This document shows, piece by piece, positions 30,523 through 38,896 of a stretch of 64,000 bases of DNA. This DNA is from CAWCWN01 sp963799245. Lineage in GTDB: Bacteria; Chloroflexota; Ktedonobacteria; Ktedonobacterales; Ktedonobacteraceae. The notes beneath the pieces are model-generated. The model had not been told where the DNA came from. It searched no databases and saw only the letters and a list, made by a program, of their open reading frames with translations. Numbering within the stretch: the first letter of the stretch is position 1; the number at the start of each line of letters is the position of its first letter. The stretch lies in NCBI GenBank assembly GCA_963799245.1, contig CAWCWN010000007.1:62001-126000 (forward strand), read 5' to 3'. The position numbers were made by a program, and so were the translations under genes.

Positions 30523-30829
30523 GTGAATTCTGATTCATCAGGACCCTCCTCGGCGGGTGCACAGCCCCGGTGGTGCAAGCAACGTACTCCAAGCTGGCTT
30601 TCGTTAGAGAAAAGGATAGCGTCCTGAAATCACAGTGCGGTCTCGGCATGCTACCCTCTCCTCACATTTCGTACACAGCGCGCAAACTGGCGTCGCTGGA
30701 GAACGAGTGTGCATGATGGTTGGTGCACATCGAAACTGGAGAACATTGCCCAGCAGGAGAAGAGCCTGTGATGGGCAGCAAACGCACAGCATCACGTTAC
30801 AGCTTTGCGCGTTCTTATGAGCGAGAGAT

Positions 30830-30894
30830 TGTGATTGTCCCGTGCATTGAGACGACCTTTTTGTAAGGTATTCGTGAGAAGGTGCTGGTATCCT
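30830..30894 (+). promoter_or_regulatory. Phased-GTGA promoter of the hemerythrin gene
   Basis: TGTGA (30830), CGTGC (30841), TGTAA (30862) and CGTGA (30873) at -59, -48, -27 and -16 from TATCCT at 30889. The ATG is 37 bp downstream. Confidence 0.65.
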
Positions 30895-30925
30895 CCTACA
30901 CAGTATTCATGGAAGGAGACCCACA

Positions 30926-31450
30926 ATGGCTATACTACCCCAAGTCGTGCGAGACGAACACAGAGAACTGCTAGCACGTAGCGAGCACCTGCGAACGGTA
31001 GCCGATTCAATCGGCTCTGCACCGCTAGAGTCGCTGCGAGCGAGTGTCGGACAAGCATACATCTTCTTGATCCATCAGCTGATTCCTCATGCGCAGGCCG
31101 AAGAGCAAGTCTTGTATCCCACTGTTGGAAGACTCTTGCGCGCATTGGAGGCACCTGACACGATGAGTCGGGATCACCTGGAAGTCATACGCCTCACCGA
31201 AGAGCTGGAGGCACTGCGGCTGCATCTATTTTATGCTCCTTTGAGCGAGGCTGACGAACAGGCGCTGCGGCGTGTCCTCTATGGTCTCTATGCGATCATC
31301 AAACTGCATCTCGCGAAAGAGGAGGAGATCTATCTCCCCATTCTCGAGGCACGATTACCTGCTGAGGAAGTGGATCGTCTGGTCGAAGCGATGGAGAGAA
31401 CGGATACTGAGGCAAAGAGCAGCCTGAGAATGATAGACCCAAGCGAGTAG
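30926..31450 (+). CDS. Hemerythrin HHE-domain protein
   Basis: A 174-residue four-helix-bundle protein that should bind a di-iron site. Candidate ligands are His11 (RDEHRE), His54/Glu58-59 (LIPHAQAEEQVLYP), His84 (SRDHLEV) and a final HLAKEEEIYLPIL with His and Glu. It may sense or store oxygen or protect against nitrosative stress; none is shown directly. GGAAGGAG lies before the ATG. A single-gene unit under a phased-GTGA promoter, next to the histidine kinase. Confidence 0.88.
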   Translation: MAILPQVVRDEHRELLARSEHLRTVADSIGSAPLESLRASVGQAYIFLIHQLIPHAQAEEQVLYPTVGRLLRALEAPDTMSRDHLEVIRLTEELEALRLHLFYAPLSEADEQALRRVLYGLYAIIKLHLAKEEEIYLPILEARLPAEEVDRLVEAMERTDTEAKSSLRMIDPSE

Positions 31451-31503
31451 CCCCACGCTGTCTCCTGCGCCAAAGCGATAGTTCTCATCGACCCTGGTTG
31501 TGA

Positions 31504-31602
31504 TCAGAGCCTTAGTAATTCTTCAATAGGAACCTTCAGGTAGATCACCAGATCAATCTGTCGATGGATACGCCGTAGCTCCCCATCCAATGCCCTGGCC
31601 TG
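31504..31602 (-). pseudogene. adk: Internal scar of adenylate kinase
   Basis: Minus-strand frame reads QARALDGELRRIHRQIDLV followed by IYLKVPIEELLRL and a stop. This matches the stretch of adenylate kinase before the LID domain. The nucleotide-binding N-terminus and the LID/C-terminal part are gone. It lies downstream of the ABM gene on the same strand. The rest of 31451-31767 holds nothing else I can support. Confidence 0.5.
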
Positions 31603-31767
31603 GAGCGCGCACATCCAGGTCAGGGCAATGCCCATGGTGGTGCACGCGAACGGGACGGCGGTCGCAAAGCTGCGACGCGCGACACGTATTCATTCAGCCT
31701 CCACAGGTGGCTTGCGGAAACCGGGGTGTAGTTCAGTTCGTTGTGGACAGATGCTGTATCGACTGCG

Positions 31768-32067
31768 CTATACGCCCCATGCCAGCTGGACCCTATCCTC
31801 GCCGGCCGCCATCCTTGTATATCTTTGAATGAATACGTTGAGATGCTCGGTGTGCCAATCATTCGTCAGACGGGCGGAGGCCTTCGCATCAGCGTACTTG
31901 TTAAAGGTGCTGATAAAGATGGCGTTGTTGTCTCCAGACTCCATGAGAGTGAAGGCTCGAAATCCCGGCACACGATTAAGGAGGGGGACAAGGCGCTGTT
32001 GCACACGTTGTATAAATTCCTCTCTCGTTCCAGGAATGAGCTCGTATAAGCGTATCACTGTATACAT
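31768..32067 (-). CDS. ABM-domain (antibiotic biosynthesis monooxygenase-like) protein
   Basis: A 99-residue dimeric alpha/beta-barrel-type protein: YTVIRLYELIPGTREEFIQ, then VPLLNRVPGFRAFTLMESGD, then a C-terminal helix-strand. The first half closely resembles the C-terminal domain of the protein at 43749-44453. AGAGGAAAA lies 4 nt before the ATG. It follows treT on the same strand by 58 bp and is probably co-transcribed with it. Catalytic activity is unknown; heme-degrading residues are not apparent. Confidence 0.75.
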   Translation of the reverse strand: MYTVIRLYELIPGTREEFIQRVQQRLVPLLNRVPGFRAFTLMESGDNNAIFISTFNKYADAKASARLTNDWHTEHLNVFIQRYTRMAAGEDRVQLAWGV

Positions 32068-32125
32068 CGTTTTCCTCTTTCTGCTTTCATCCCTTGAAGG
32101 TCTTTCTTAAATTTGGTGAGAGCCT

Positions 32126-33427
32126 CTAAACGTCCAGTTGCATGCTGATAGGAGCGGGTTGGATAGAGACTCCTTCTGACTCTACACGGGCGGAGACATT
32201 GGCCAGCGCTCTTTGCAGCGCCTTCAGGTAATCCAGGATCAGCGCAGGAAATAGGAAACGCTGCCTGACGGTCTCGTAGGCGTTCAGCCCCATTTCGCGC
32301 CAGAGGTCACGATCCTGCAGGAGCTTGAGGGTGCAAGCCGCGGCCGCTTCGGTATCATCGACCAGGTAGCCGTTCGAGCCGTGGGTAATCTGCATCTGTA
32401 AGCCGGTGACACAGGTCCCGACCACCGGCTGCTTTTTCCACATCGCCTCGGTCACCGTAAAGCCGAAGCCCTCGCGGATCGAGCGCTGCAAGATCACACT
32501 GGAATAGCGCTGGAAGGCATTGACCGCCTCATGATTGATGATGCTCGGATCGGACAGCAGGTGAATATCCGCATCCCCGTGCACAAAATTGCGCTGCAAA
32601 TCGGCCAGGATCTCCTCGGCCTTCACATCGTCCTTGGCCTCCATGGCCCCGACCATGGCCAGCTGTACTTCTGGAATCTGCTGCTTGACCAGGCGGTAGA
32701 TATCAATGACCTGCCAGGGATTTTTCCACACGCCAAAGCGCGAGACCTGTGTGATCAGCGGGCGAGCCGGATCAATGCCGCAGCTGCTCAAGATCTGCAT
32801 ACCCCTGTCCGCGGGCAGGTCGCGGTTTTTGACCCGGAAGGGGTCGATGCCGAGCGTCACCACCTGGACCTTCTCCGGGGGCAGGTCCTTGAAGACGGAG
32901 GCTGGAGAGTTGAAGCATGTGAGTGCATACGGATCCAGAAATTGCTGAATGTACTGCTGCGCTGAAGAGGTGGGGTGGGCCGTATCGACATGACAGAACC
33001 AGATGGCAGGCCTCATCCAGGGGAAAAACTGCGCCAGGGGAACAAGTTGAAAATCGTGAATGAAGTACACATCGGCCTGATACGCCGCCTCCGTACTCAC
33101 CGCATGCGGTAACTTCTCCAGGAACACCCGTTTTTCTGTTTCAGGAAAGGCCCCGGTATCATATCCCTGCAGCATGTCGACCAGGCGAGCGGTAAAGTAT
33201 CCCGAGGCCTCATCCAGGGTGACAACTTTCCAGTCATGGCGAATACCAAGCTCTTCTACCAGAGGGAGCAGCTCGTTGAGGATTTCCGCGACGCCGCCTC
33301 CCTCGGCGGTCGTATTGACATGCAACACGTGCAAGCCCGCTAATGAATGCGCTATTTCGTAGATCTGCTCGATCAGCGACGCGCTGACAATACCCCTGTA
33401 TTTGTCTAAGAGAGGTGAGGTTTCCAT
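32126..33427 (-). CDS. Trehalose synthase-type glycosyltransferase (TreT, GT4)
   Basis: A 433-residue GT-B glycosyltransferase. The N-terminal HVNTTAEGGGVAEILNELLP is diagnostic for the trehalose glycosyltransferring synthase group; the C-terminal domain has TQVSRFGVWKNPWQVIDIY and the donor-binding SIREGFGFTVTEAMWK. TreT makes trehalose from glucose and a nucleotide-glucose. An AGGAGA site precedes the ATG. The promoter at 33646-33709 leaves a 210-nt leader containing a GTGGTC/GACCAC hairpin. A role in compatible-solute or reserve-sugar metabolism fits the trehalose phosphorylase genes at 61-64 kb. Confidence 0.85.
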   Translation of the reverse strand: METSPLLDKYRGIVSASLIEQIYEIAHSLAGLHVLHVNTTAEGGGVAEILNELLPLVEELGIRHDWKVVTLDEASGYFTARLVDMLQGYDTGAFPETEKRVFLEKLPHAVSTEAAYQADVYFIHDFQLVPLAQFFPWMRPAIWFCHVDTAHPTSSAQQYIQQFLDPYALTCFNSPASVFKDLPPEKVQVVTLGIDPFRVKNRDLPADRGMQILSSCGIDPARPLITQVSRFGVWKNPWQVIDIYRLVKQQIPEVQLAMVGAMEAKDDVKAEEILADLQRNFVHGDADIHLLSDPSIINHEAVNAFQRYSSVILQRSIREGFGFTVTEAMWKKQPVVGTCVTGLQMQITHGSNGYLVDDTEAAAACTLKLLQDRDLWREMGLNAYETVRQRFLFPALILDYLKALQRALANVSARVESEGVSIQPAPISMQLDV

Positions 33428-33645
33428 AAAGGTTCTCCTGTAGATCCTCCTTGGTAACGCAACAAGGCGTTATTCAAAGCTGTGGTCAGGGACCACTTCC
33501 AAGCAAAGCAAGGTCAGCGTGTGAACGACTCCCTCCGCCGCGTCGCTTGCAGAGAGCATGGCGCGTGTAGCGTCACAGTCTTTCCTCTCTGGATATGCAC
33601 GAGAAGGATTCATCTGTGAGCAACAGTGCGCATCTTATAGAGAAA

Positions 33646-33709
33646 AGCATGCCCTGTGCATATCACTTTCTTCTCTCTTTCACCTGGTTCGCATCACAAA
33701 TAGGTCACA
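33646..33709 (-). promoter_or_regulatory. Phased-GTGA promoter of treT
   Basis: Minus-strand TGTGA (-58, plus 33705-33709), TGTGA (-47, plus 33694-33698), AGAGA (-27) and AGTGA (-16, plus 33663-33667), with a CATGCT hexamer (plus 33646-33651). Confidence 0.6.
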
Positions 33710-33910
33710 TTTGCTAAGATTTGCCGCTACCTCCAAAATGTGACTGTCTTACGAGCTTCATACGGGTCGTTGATGAGAGAAGCATGAACCTGCAGGGAAT
33801 ACATCTCAACCCATGCGCAAACCCTCTGAGAGAACTGAGTTGAGAGGTTGAGATGAGCCTCTCCTGAACAGAAAAGATTACTGAGCTTCAAAGTGGGCAC
33901 CTACCTGTAC

Positions 33911-34069
33911 AGCGGCGTCGGCGGTCAGATGGATTTCATGTCAGGGTAGATCTTGTGATGGCTGCGTGAGAGTGCAGGCTGGATTGTGATAGCACAGAGA
34001 AATGGATGTCCTATACTCCACACTGGAAAGATATGCGCCACGCGATAACGGGCGCAAAGAAAAGGGCGG
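33911..34069 (+). repeat. Promoter-bearing repeat, copy A (inverted partner at 35696-35857)
   Basis: About 160 bp that recur in inverted orientation at 35696-35857. The first roughly 80 bases (AGCGGCGTCGGCGG onward through TTGTGATAGC) are identical; the remainder diverges slightly and ends around GGGCGCAAAGAAAAG. It carries the phased-GTGA promoter. The rest of 33710-33910 shows no gene. Confidence 0.88.
33954..34017 (+). promoter_or_regulatory. Phased-GTGA promoter of the flavodoxin gene
   Basis: TGTGA (33954), CGTGA (33965), TGTGA (33985) and AGAGA (33996) at -58, -47, -27 and -16 from TATACT at 34012. It lies in repeat copy A. Confidence 0.75.
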
Positions 34070-34120
34070 AAAAACCCATTCGCGTGGGTCGCTGCATGGT
34101 CTTTCCGCGAAGGAGGGAAT

Positions 34121-34591
34121 ATGAACACATTTATTGTCTATGATTCAGAATTCGGCAATACCGCGCAAATTGCTGAAGCTATCTCCGATACTTTGAGTGA
34201 ATATGGGATGGTGCGGACCGTTCGTATTGCGCACACGCATCCACTCGAGCTACAAGGAGTGGATCTGCTGATTCTGGGATGCCCCACGCAGGGATGGAGG
34301 CCAACGCAGGCCATGCGCTCCCTGGTCGAAATCATCCCGGCCGAGGCGCTGAAGAGGCTGGCAATCGCGTGCTTTGATACACGCTTCAACCAGCCCTCAT
34401 GGATGACCGGCTCCGCCGCCGCGCTGATGAGCCGGAAGCTAAGCAAGAGGGGCGCCTCTCATCTGCTCCCGGCGGCGAGTTTTCACGTGCAGGGGACCCA
34501 TGGTCCTCTCGTAAGCGGGGAATTGGAACGAGCGGTCGCTTGGGCGCGCATGCTTTACGAAAGGCATACTGTAGATCAGGTTGAGGTATAA
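34121..34591 (+). CDS. Flavodoxin-like protein
   Basis: A 156-residue flavodoxin-fold protein. The FMN phosphate loop is DSEFGNTAQIAEAI at the N-terminus; LLILGCPTQGWRPTQAM gives the second FMN loop. It lacks a signal peptide. It could accept electrons from the PFOR at 2.5 kb or the FprA reductase at 50 kb; this is inference. AAGGAGGGA lies 4 nt before the ATG. It is convergent with carbamate kinase (22 bp apart), and the two genes are driven by the two inverted copies of the same promoter block. Confidence 0.85.
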   Translation: MNTFIVYDSEFGNTAQIAEAISDTLSEYGMVRTVRIAHTHPLELQGVDLLILGCPTQGWRPTQAMRSLVEIIPAEALKRLAIACFDTRFNQPSWMTGSAAALMSRKLSKRGASHLLPAASFHVQGTHGPLVSGELERAVAWARMLYERHTVDQVEV

Positions 34592-34613
34592 CGAGAGTGC
34601 CTGCAATTAACAC

Positions 34614-35579
34614 CTACCTCTGCTGGCCCCCCACTTCGTGAGGGGCCAGCTCATACCATTCGATCCCATCAATGCGGGTACTGATGATCGTGCCCGCGGC
34701 TTCATCCAGCAGAGCGCATACATCCTCCAGCGCACCGATAGCGGCCATCCCTCCAGTCTTGTTCACGAACTCGCTAGCCGCTTCCACTTTGGGTCCTATC
34801 GAGCCGGAGGCGAAGCTGAGAGTGGCCAGACCCTTTGGAGAGATATGGCGCACCGCTCGCGCACCAGCTTTGCCCCAGTCCGTATAGAGCGCGTTCACAT
34901 CGGTGAGCATCACATACGCATCGGCCTGTAACTCCTCTGCGAGCAGGGCCCCTGCCAGGTCTTTATCGATCACCGCCTCGACCCCGATCAGGCTGCCATC
35001 CGCGCGGTAGACGGTTGGGATGCCACCGCCGCCGGCGCAGATCACGACGACTCCCATCCTGACCAGGAGTTTGATCACTTTCAACTCGAAAATGTGCCTC
35101 GGCAATGGAGAAGGGACTACTCGCCGATAGCCGTCGTTAATCAGCGCAACGGTCCAGCCGCGTTCTCTTGAGAGGCGCTCGGCCTCTGCACGCGTATAGA
35201 CGGGGCCAATTGGTTTACTCGGCTTCTTAAAGGCCGGATCGCGCGGGTCAACCGCGACCTGCGTAAGGATCGTGGCAATCGACCGTTCGTACGGGAGCAG
35301 GTTGCCCAGTTCTTGCTCGATCAGGTAACCGATCATCCCTTCACTTTCAGCGTCAAGCACATCCAATGGATACGCCTCTACATCTTTATATGCCGCGGAC
35401 TGCAGCGCCAATAAGCCAACCTGCGGCCCATTGCCGTGCGTTATCACGATCTGGTGCTTGCGCGCGACCTCGGCCAATGCCCTGGCGGCAATTTTCACAT
35501 TCTCGCGCTGGTTCTGCTCATTCATCGGTTGTTCTCGCCGCAGGAGGGCGTTCCCTCCCAGTGCAATGACCACTCGCAT
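34614..35579 (-). CDS. arcC: Carbamate kinase
   Basis: A 321-residue amino-acid-kinase-fold enzyme: carbamoyl phosphate + ADP to carbamate + ATP, the ATP-yielding step of the arginine deiminase route. Motifs: IALGGNALL at the start, ITHGNGPQVG near 48, ICAGGGGIP near 210, and DKDLAGALLAEEL. The ATG at 35579 is preceded by GGGAGAA. The Shine-Dalgarno lies in the end of an ornithine carbamoyltransferase scar, whose stop is 4 nt upstream, the normal arcB-arcC arrangement. Confidence 0.93.
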   Translation of the reverse strand: MRVVIALGGNALLRREQPMNEQNQRENVKIAARALAEVARKHQIVITHGNGPQVGLLALQSAAYKDVEAYPLDVLDAESEGMIGYLIEQELGNLLPYERSIATILTQVAVDPRDPAFKKPSKPIGPVYTRAEAERLSRERGWTVALINDGYRRVVPSPLPRHIFELKVIKLLVRMGVVVICAGGGGIPTVYRADGSLIGVEAVIDKDLAGALLAEELQADAYVMLTDVNALYTDWGKAGARAVRHISPKGLATLSFASGSIGPKVEAASEFVNKTGGMAAIGALEDVCALLDEAAGTIISTRIDGIEWYELAPHEVGGQQR

Positions 35580-35583
35580 AGCA

Positions 35584-35690
35584 TTATTCTCCCAATGTGG
35601 CCACCATGACGGCCTTGATGGTATGCAGCCGGTTTTCCGCCTGAGCGAAGACAATTGAGGCAGGCAGTGCATGAATTTCGTCGCGGGCTG
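35584..35690 (-). pseudogene. arcB: C-terminal scar of ornithine carbamoyltransferase
   Basis: Minus-strand frame ends SIVFAQAENRLHTIKAVMVA followed by TLGE and a stop, the standard OTC C-terminal helix. Upstream of about 35690 the frame runs into the duplicated promoter repeat, so about 90% of the enzyme is missing. It abuts carbamate kinase exactly as arcB normally does. No carbamoyl-phosphate- or ornithine-binding motif remains. Confidence 0.82.
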
Positions 35691-35695
35691 CTGTC

Positions 35696-35857
35696 TCCGC
35701 TCTTTTCTTTGCGCCCGTTATCACGTGATGCATATAGCTTTCCCGTGTGGAGTGTAAGGCATTCACTTCTCTGCGCTATCACAATCCAGCCTGCACTCTC
35801 ACGCAGCCATCACAAGATCTACCCTGACATGAAATCCATCTGACCGCCGACGCCGCT
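35696..35857 (-). repeat. Promoter-bearing repeat, copy B
   Basis: Inverted copy of 33911-34069. It joins the ornithine carbamoyltransferase scar at its downstream end, so it appears to have replaced most of arcB. Confidence 0.88.
35751..35814 (-). promoter_or_regulatory. Phased-GTGA promoter of the arcB scar and arcC
   Basis: Minus-strand TGTGA (-58), CGTGA (-47), TGTGA (-27) and AGAGA (-16), with -10 TACACT (plus 35751-35756). Same block as the flavodoxin promoter; the -10 differs (TATACT there). Confidence 0.72.
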
Positions 35858-35913
35858 GAACGTACCCATAGGGAAGAATACCAACACGCGCTTCCGATGG
35901 CAATCGGGAGCGA

Positions 35914-36591
35914 CTACACAGCTTTCCTCAACCGCCAGAAACTCAGAAACAGCAGCGGCAGGGCTGGTAGGTACAGGAGGAGCAAGCCATTGAGGAGGTT
36001 GATGTGAAAGAAGAAATAGAGCGCGATGGCAGCAAAGAACACCATGCGGCTGGGGCGCAAGATGCCAACAGAGGAGACACGCAGCATGCGGTGCAGCACC
36101 AGGAATATAGCCAGAGCGGTGTAGCTATAGACAAAGAGGACCGCCAGGGCCGGGTGGACCAGACCTTTCCAGGCCAGTCCGGCGACACTCAACGCGACGA
36201 CGGCTACATCACAATAGACATCGGTAAACGAGCCACACGTCGTATTAGTTTTGGTCAACCTAGCTTCAACGCCATCCAGACCGTCGCAAGCAATGGAGGC
36301 AATCAGCAGCCAGAAGGCGACCTCGAATTGAAACGGGGCCAGGAGACAGAATCCCAGGCCGAACAGCACGGAAGCATACGAAAGCATGTCTGCGCTGATG
36401 CTAAGGCGCGAGAGGATAAACGCGATGGGGCTGAGAAGGCGCTGGCGCATTTTTTGCCAGGGACCGAGCACAAGCACTTCCTCATCGCTATAAATGCTGC
36501 CAGGAGGAAGCGCGGGGATGTGTTGAGCCCGATCTGATAAGGATTGATCCTCGCTACACTGTCTCTGATTGCTACGCTCCTGAGTGATCAT
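35914..36591 (-). CDS. CDP-alcohol phosphatidyltransferase family membrane protein
   Basis: About 225 residues. The family signature D-x2-D-G-x2-A-R-x8-G-x3-D-x3-D is complete (CDGLDGVEARLT ... GSFTDVYCDV). About six hydrophobic segments span the rest, ending in LRLRK-type basic residues. It transfers a phosphoalcohol group from CDP-activated lipid; the specific alcohol cannot be told. The ATG at 36591 has AAAGG 8 nt upstream and lies after the predicted promoter at 36651-36715; the longer frame from 36666 would start inside that promoter and is rejected. Confidence 0.85.
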   Translation of the reverse strand: MITQERSNQRQCSEDQSLSDRAQHIPALPPGSIYSDEEVLVLGPWQKMRQRLLSPIAFILSRLSISADMLSYASVLFGLGFCLLAPFQFEVAFWLLIASIACDGLDGVEARLTKTNTTCGSFTDVYCDVAVVALSVAGLAWKGLVHPALAVLFVYSYTALAIFLVLHRMLRVSSVGILRPSRMVFFAAIALYFFFHINLLNGLLLLYLPALPLLFLSFWRLRKAV

Positions 36592-36650
36592 GATATCGCC
36601 TTTATCTTTGCTTAAATGAAATAGATCTCCGCTTTTTACCTCTCGCTTGA

Positions 36651-36715
36651 GAAATACCATAGCCACAACACAAAATGCTCACAACTACACCGTCCCGCGT
36701 CAAAATGCCGTCACA
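36651..36715 (-). promoter_or_regulatory. Phased-GTGA promoter of the CDP-alcohol phosphatidyltransferase
   Basis: Minus-strand TGTGA (-59, plus 36711-36715), TTTGA (-48), TGTGA (-27, plus 36679-36683) and TGTGT (-16), with TATTTC (plus 36651-36656) as -10. Confidence 0.5.
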
Positions 36716-36834
36716 TTATCGACTCCCTCATCGGCACCGTCTCCACCCCGGGTGGAGGTACAACAGCGGCGTTGATCTGCAGCGGCGTGATCGGGATTGT
36801 GATGGTGCTGTTCAACTTCATGCTGTTCCAATGA
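36712..36834 (+). other. Possible C-terminal remnant of a membrane protein
   Basis: A plus-strand frame without a start reads a Gly/Thr-rich turn (GTVSTPGGGTTAALICSG) followed by a hydrophobic segment (VIGIVMVLFNFMLFQ) and a stop. It resembles the last membrane helix of a lost protein, but I cannot name the family. The rest of 36835-37000 is empty. Confidence 0.25.
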
Positions 36835-37000
36835 GAAAAGTTCATAGAGTTGTGAGAGGGATGTGAGGAGTGCAGGTATTGCTGCATACACCTCCATCGT
36901 ACTGAGTCTAGGCCTCCCAACTCGCAGCTTGATCACGGCTGAATGTATGTAGCTCACTCTCGCATCACAACTTGCAGAGCTTTGAGCACACCATACGCTT

Positions 37001-38710
37001 CTACCCACGAATAGCATCAAGAACGTGCCCAAGAGAGGCCGCCAGTGGCTGTATTGTGGGGATGACCACATGCTCGCAGTCCCGCTCCTCGCCTGGAGTG
37101 AAGCTTTCCCAGGTCGAGGCCTGCGTTGCGTAGAGATCAGGGCGTGCATCTGAAGCACGAGAGGCGGCTTCCTGCGTCCCGGCGAGACGTGCTTGCCAGC
37201 GCTGCGCCAGGCGCTCGAGGGCAAGCGCTTGTGGGCAGATGCATTCGACGAAGATGGTTCTGATCCCAAGGGCCGCGGCTTCTCGGGCAGCCGCCTGCCG
37301 ATCTGCCTTTCGCAGAAATGTGGCATCTAGTAGCACCGACCGGCCATCAGCCAGCGCCTTCCCTGCCTCCTTCAGCAGGGCAGCGTAGGTCCGAGCCGTC
37401 CACTCCTGGCTGTAGACACCCTGGTCAAACGTATTGACCTGCGGTTGCGTGGGATTGAGCCCTGCCATGCGCTTGCGCAGCGTATCTGAGGAGAAGAGCG
37501 CCCAACCCAGTTCATGCTGGAGCGCCAGCGCCAGCGTGCTCTTGCCCGTGCCCATCAACCCACCGATCAGCAGCAGCGTCGGCGGCGTGGGTCCTGCGGT
37601 GTAGCCGGCGGCAAGGGTAAACAGCGCTGTTGCTTGCTCGCGCGCGCTGTCACGCTGCGAAGGTGGCACTTCAGCCTCATCGAGTTGAAAGGAAGTAACT
37701 TTCCCGCGCACGCAGGCGCGATAGCAGGTATAGAAGGGCAAGAGTTCGCACAGTGCATCATCCCCGGTCGCTCTCACATAGCTTGCAACAAAGGCACGCG
37801 CGAGATCCGGTCGACTGGCCGCATCCAGCTCCATGGCAAGAAAGGCAACCTCACAGGCCACATCGCTGTAGCGAAAACGCTCATTGAACTCGATGCCATC
37901 CAGGATAGCTATGGGGGATGTCTGCAGAGCACAGGTGTGGGCTGACTCCAGCATATACACGTGCTGGAGCCGTAAATCCCCATGGCAGGCGCGGATGTAG
38001 CCATCACGCACGCGGCTGGCAAAGAGGGCAGTTCGCTCATCCATGAAGCGATGAATATAGCTCGCAATGCGCTCATAGGTCTCGGCATCAAGTGTACGGC
38101 CAAGATAGGGCCGCATCTGCGCAAGGTTCTCCTCCCAGTTGACGCGGATGACCTCCAGCCTCCCAAAGCTCGCGATGTGTTCGTTGGTCGGGATCGCGGT
38201 ATGGAAGGCAGCGACATAGCGAGCGATCTCCTCCAGCAGTGAAGGGGTAGCCGTTCCTGCGCGCACCCGGCTTGCCAGCGTGGCATCCTCGGGCAGGCGC
38301 ACCATCACCACCGCGTAGTCCACAACAGACTCTCCAGCAATGAGGGTACCCGGCATTGGCACCTCTGCAGGAGCACAGGTAGCTCCGAAGCGCAAGCGGC
38401 CATCATGCGAGACCAGGACGGGAGCGACTCCCAGGTAGACATGCGGGGCGAGGCGCCGATTTAAGAGCACCTCCTGGCCACAGAAATGCCGCCGTAGGGC
38501 CGGGGTAGAGAAATCCAAAAACCCCAGGTTTACAGGTTTCTTCAATTTATAGGCACGCTCAGCCACCAGCAGGACCGCTGAAGCATGGGTGTGGAGAACA
38601 TCGATGGGCTCGTCGCCAGGCAGTGCAAACGGAAACGCACCCGGTCGAGCGAGGGCATTCAACATGGTTGGGAAGTCGATATGCTGCCTACACGCTTTAA
38701 TCGCCTGCAT
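37001..38710 (-). CDS. Bifunctional phosphotransferase (APH-like) / AAA kinase protein
   Basis: A 569-residue two-domain protein. Residues about 30-340 are an aminoglycoside-phosphotransferase-like fold (YIRACHGDLRLQHVYML catalytic loop with His-Gly-Asp, then AILDGIEFNERFRYSDVACE as the metal-binding Asp region). Residues about 370-540 are a P-loop kinase (GGLMGTGKSTLALAL, then a LLDATFLRKADRQ Walker B-like segment), similar to gluconate-kinase-type NTPases. Such fusions are widespread, often beside universal stress proteins, but without known substrate. Its promoter lies 50 bp upstream; a usp is divergent from it. Confidence 0.88.
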   Translation of the reverse strand: MQAIKACRQHIDFPTMLNALARPGAFPFALPGDEPIDVLHTHASAVLLVAERAYKLKKPVNLGFLDFSTPALRRHFCGQEVLLNRRLAPHVYLGVAPVLVSHDGRLRFGATCAPAEVPMPGTLIAGESVVDYAVVMVRLPEDATLASRVRAGTATPSLLEEIARYVAAFHTAIPTNEHIASFGRLEVIRVNWEENLAQMRPYLGRTLDAETYERIASYIHRFMDERTALFASRVRDGYIRACHGDLRLQHVYMLESAHTCALQTSPIAILDGIEFNERFRYSDVACEVAFLAMELDAASRPDLARAFVASYVRATGDDALCELLPFYTCYRACVRGKVTSFQLDEAEVPPSQRDSAREQATALFTLAAGYTAGPTPPTLLLIGGLMGTGKSTLALALQHELGWALFSSDTLRKRMAGLNPTQPQVNTFDQGVYSQEWTARTYAALLKEAGKALADGRSVLLDATFLRKADRQAAAREAAALGIRTIFVECICPQALALERLAQRWQARLAGTQEAASRASDARPDLYATQASTWESFTPGEERDCEHVVIPTIQPLAASLGHVLDAIRG

Positions 38711-38757
38711 GCGCTTCCTCCTTCTTTTGCTGTGCTGACGACTAACCTCCCATATAT

Positions 38758-38822
38758 AGCATAGCTGGTTGCGCTCAAAGGAGGGTCACAAGAGACTCAC
38801 TTTCTCTCACAAACAGGTTACA
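38758..38822 (-). promoter_or_regulatory. Phased-GTGA promoter of the APH/AAA kinase
   Basis: Minus-strand TGTAA (-59), TGTGA (-48, plus 38807-38811), AGTGA (-38, plus 38797-38801), TGTGA (-27, plus 38786-38790) and TTTGA (-16), with -10 TATGCT (plus 38758-38763). The extra -38 site fills the helical gap. Confidence 0.68.
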
Positions 38823-38896
38823 GCCCAGGAGTACCAGCTCCTCAGACCAGGCCTCTGAAAAACAACAGGGATGCCTACCGTGTGTTTACTGATCAA

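Noticed and set aside
33428..33560. Short minus-strand frame in the treT leader ending VVPDHSFE
   Set aside because: Could be another gene scar, but it is under 30 codons and I cannot match it to a family.
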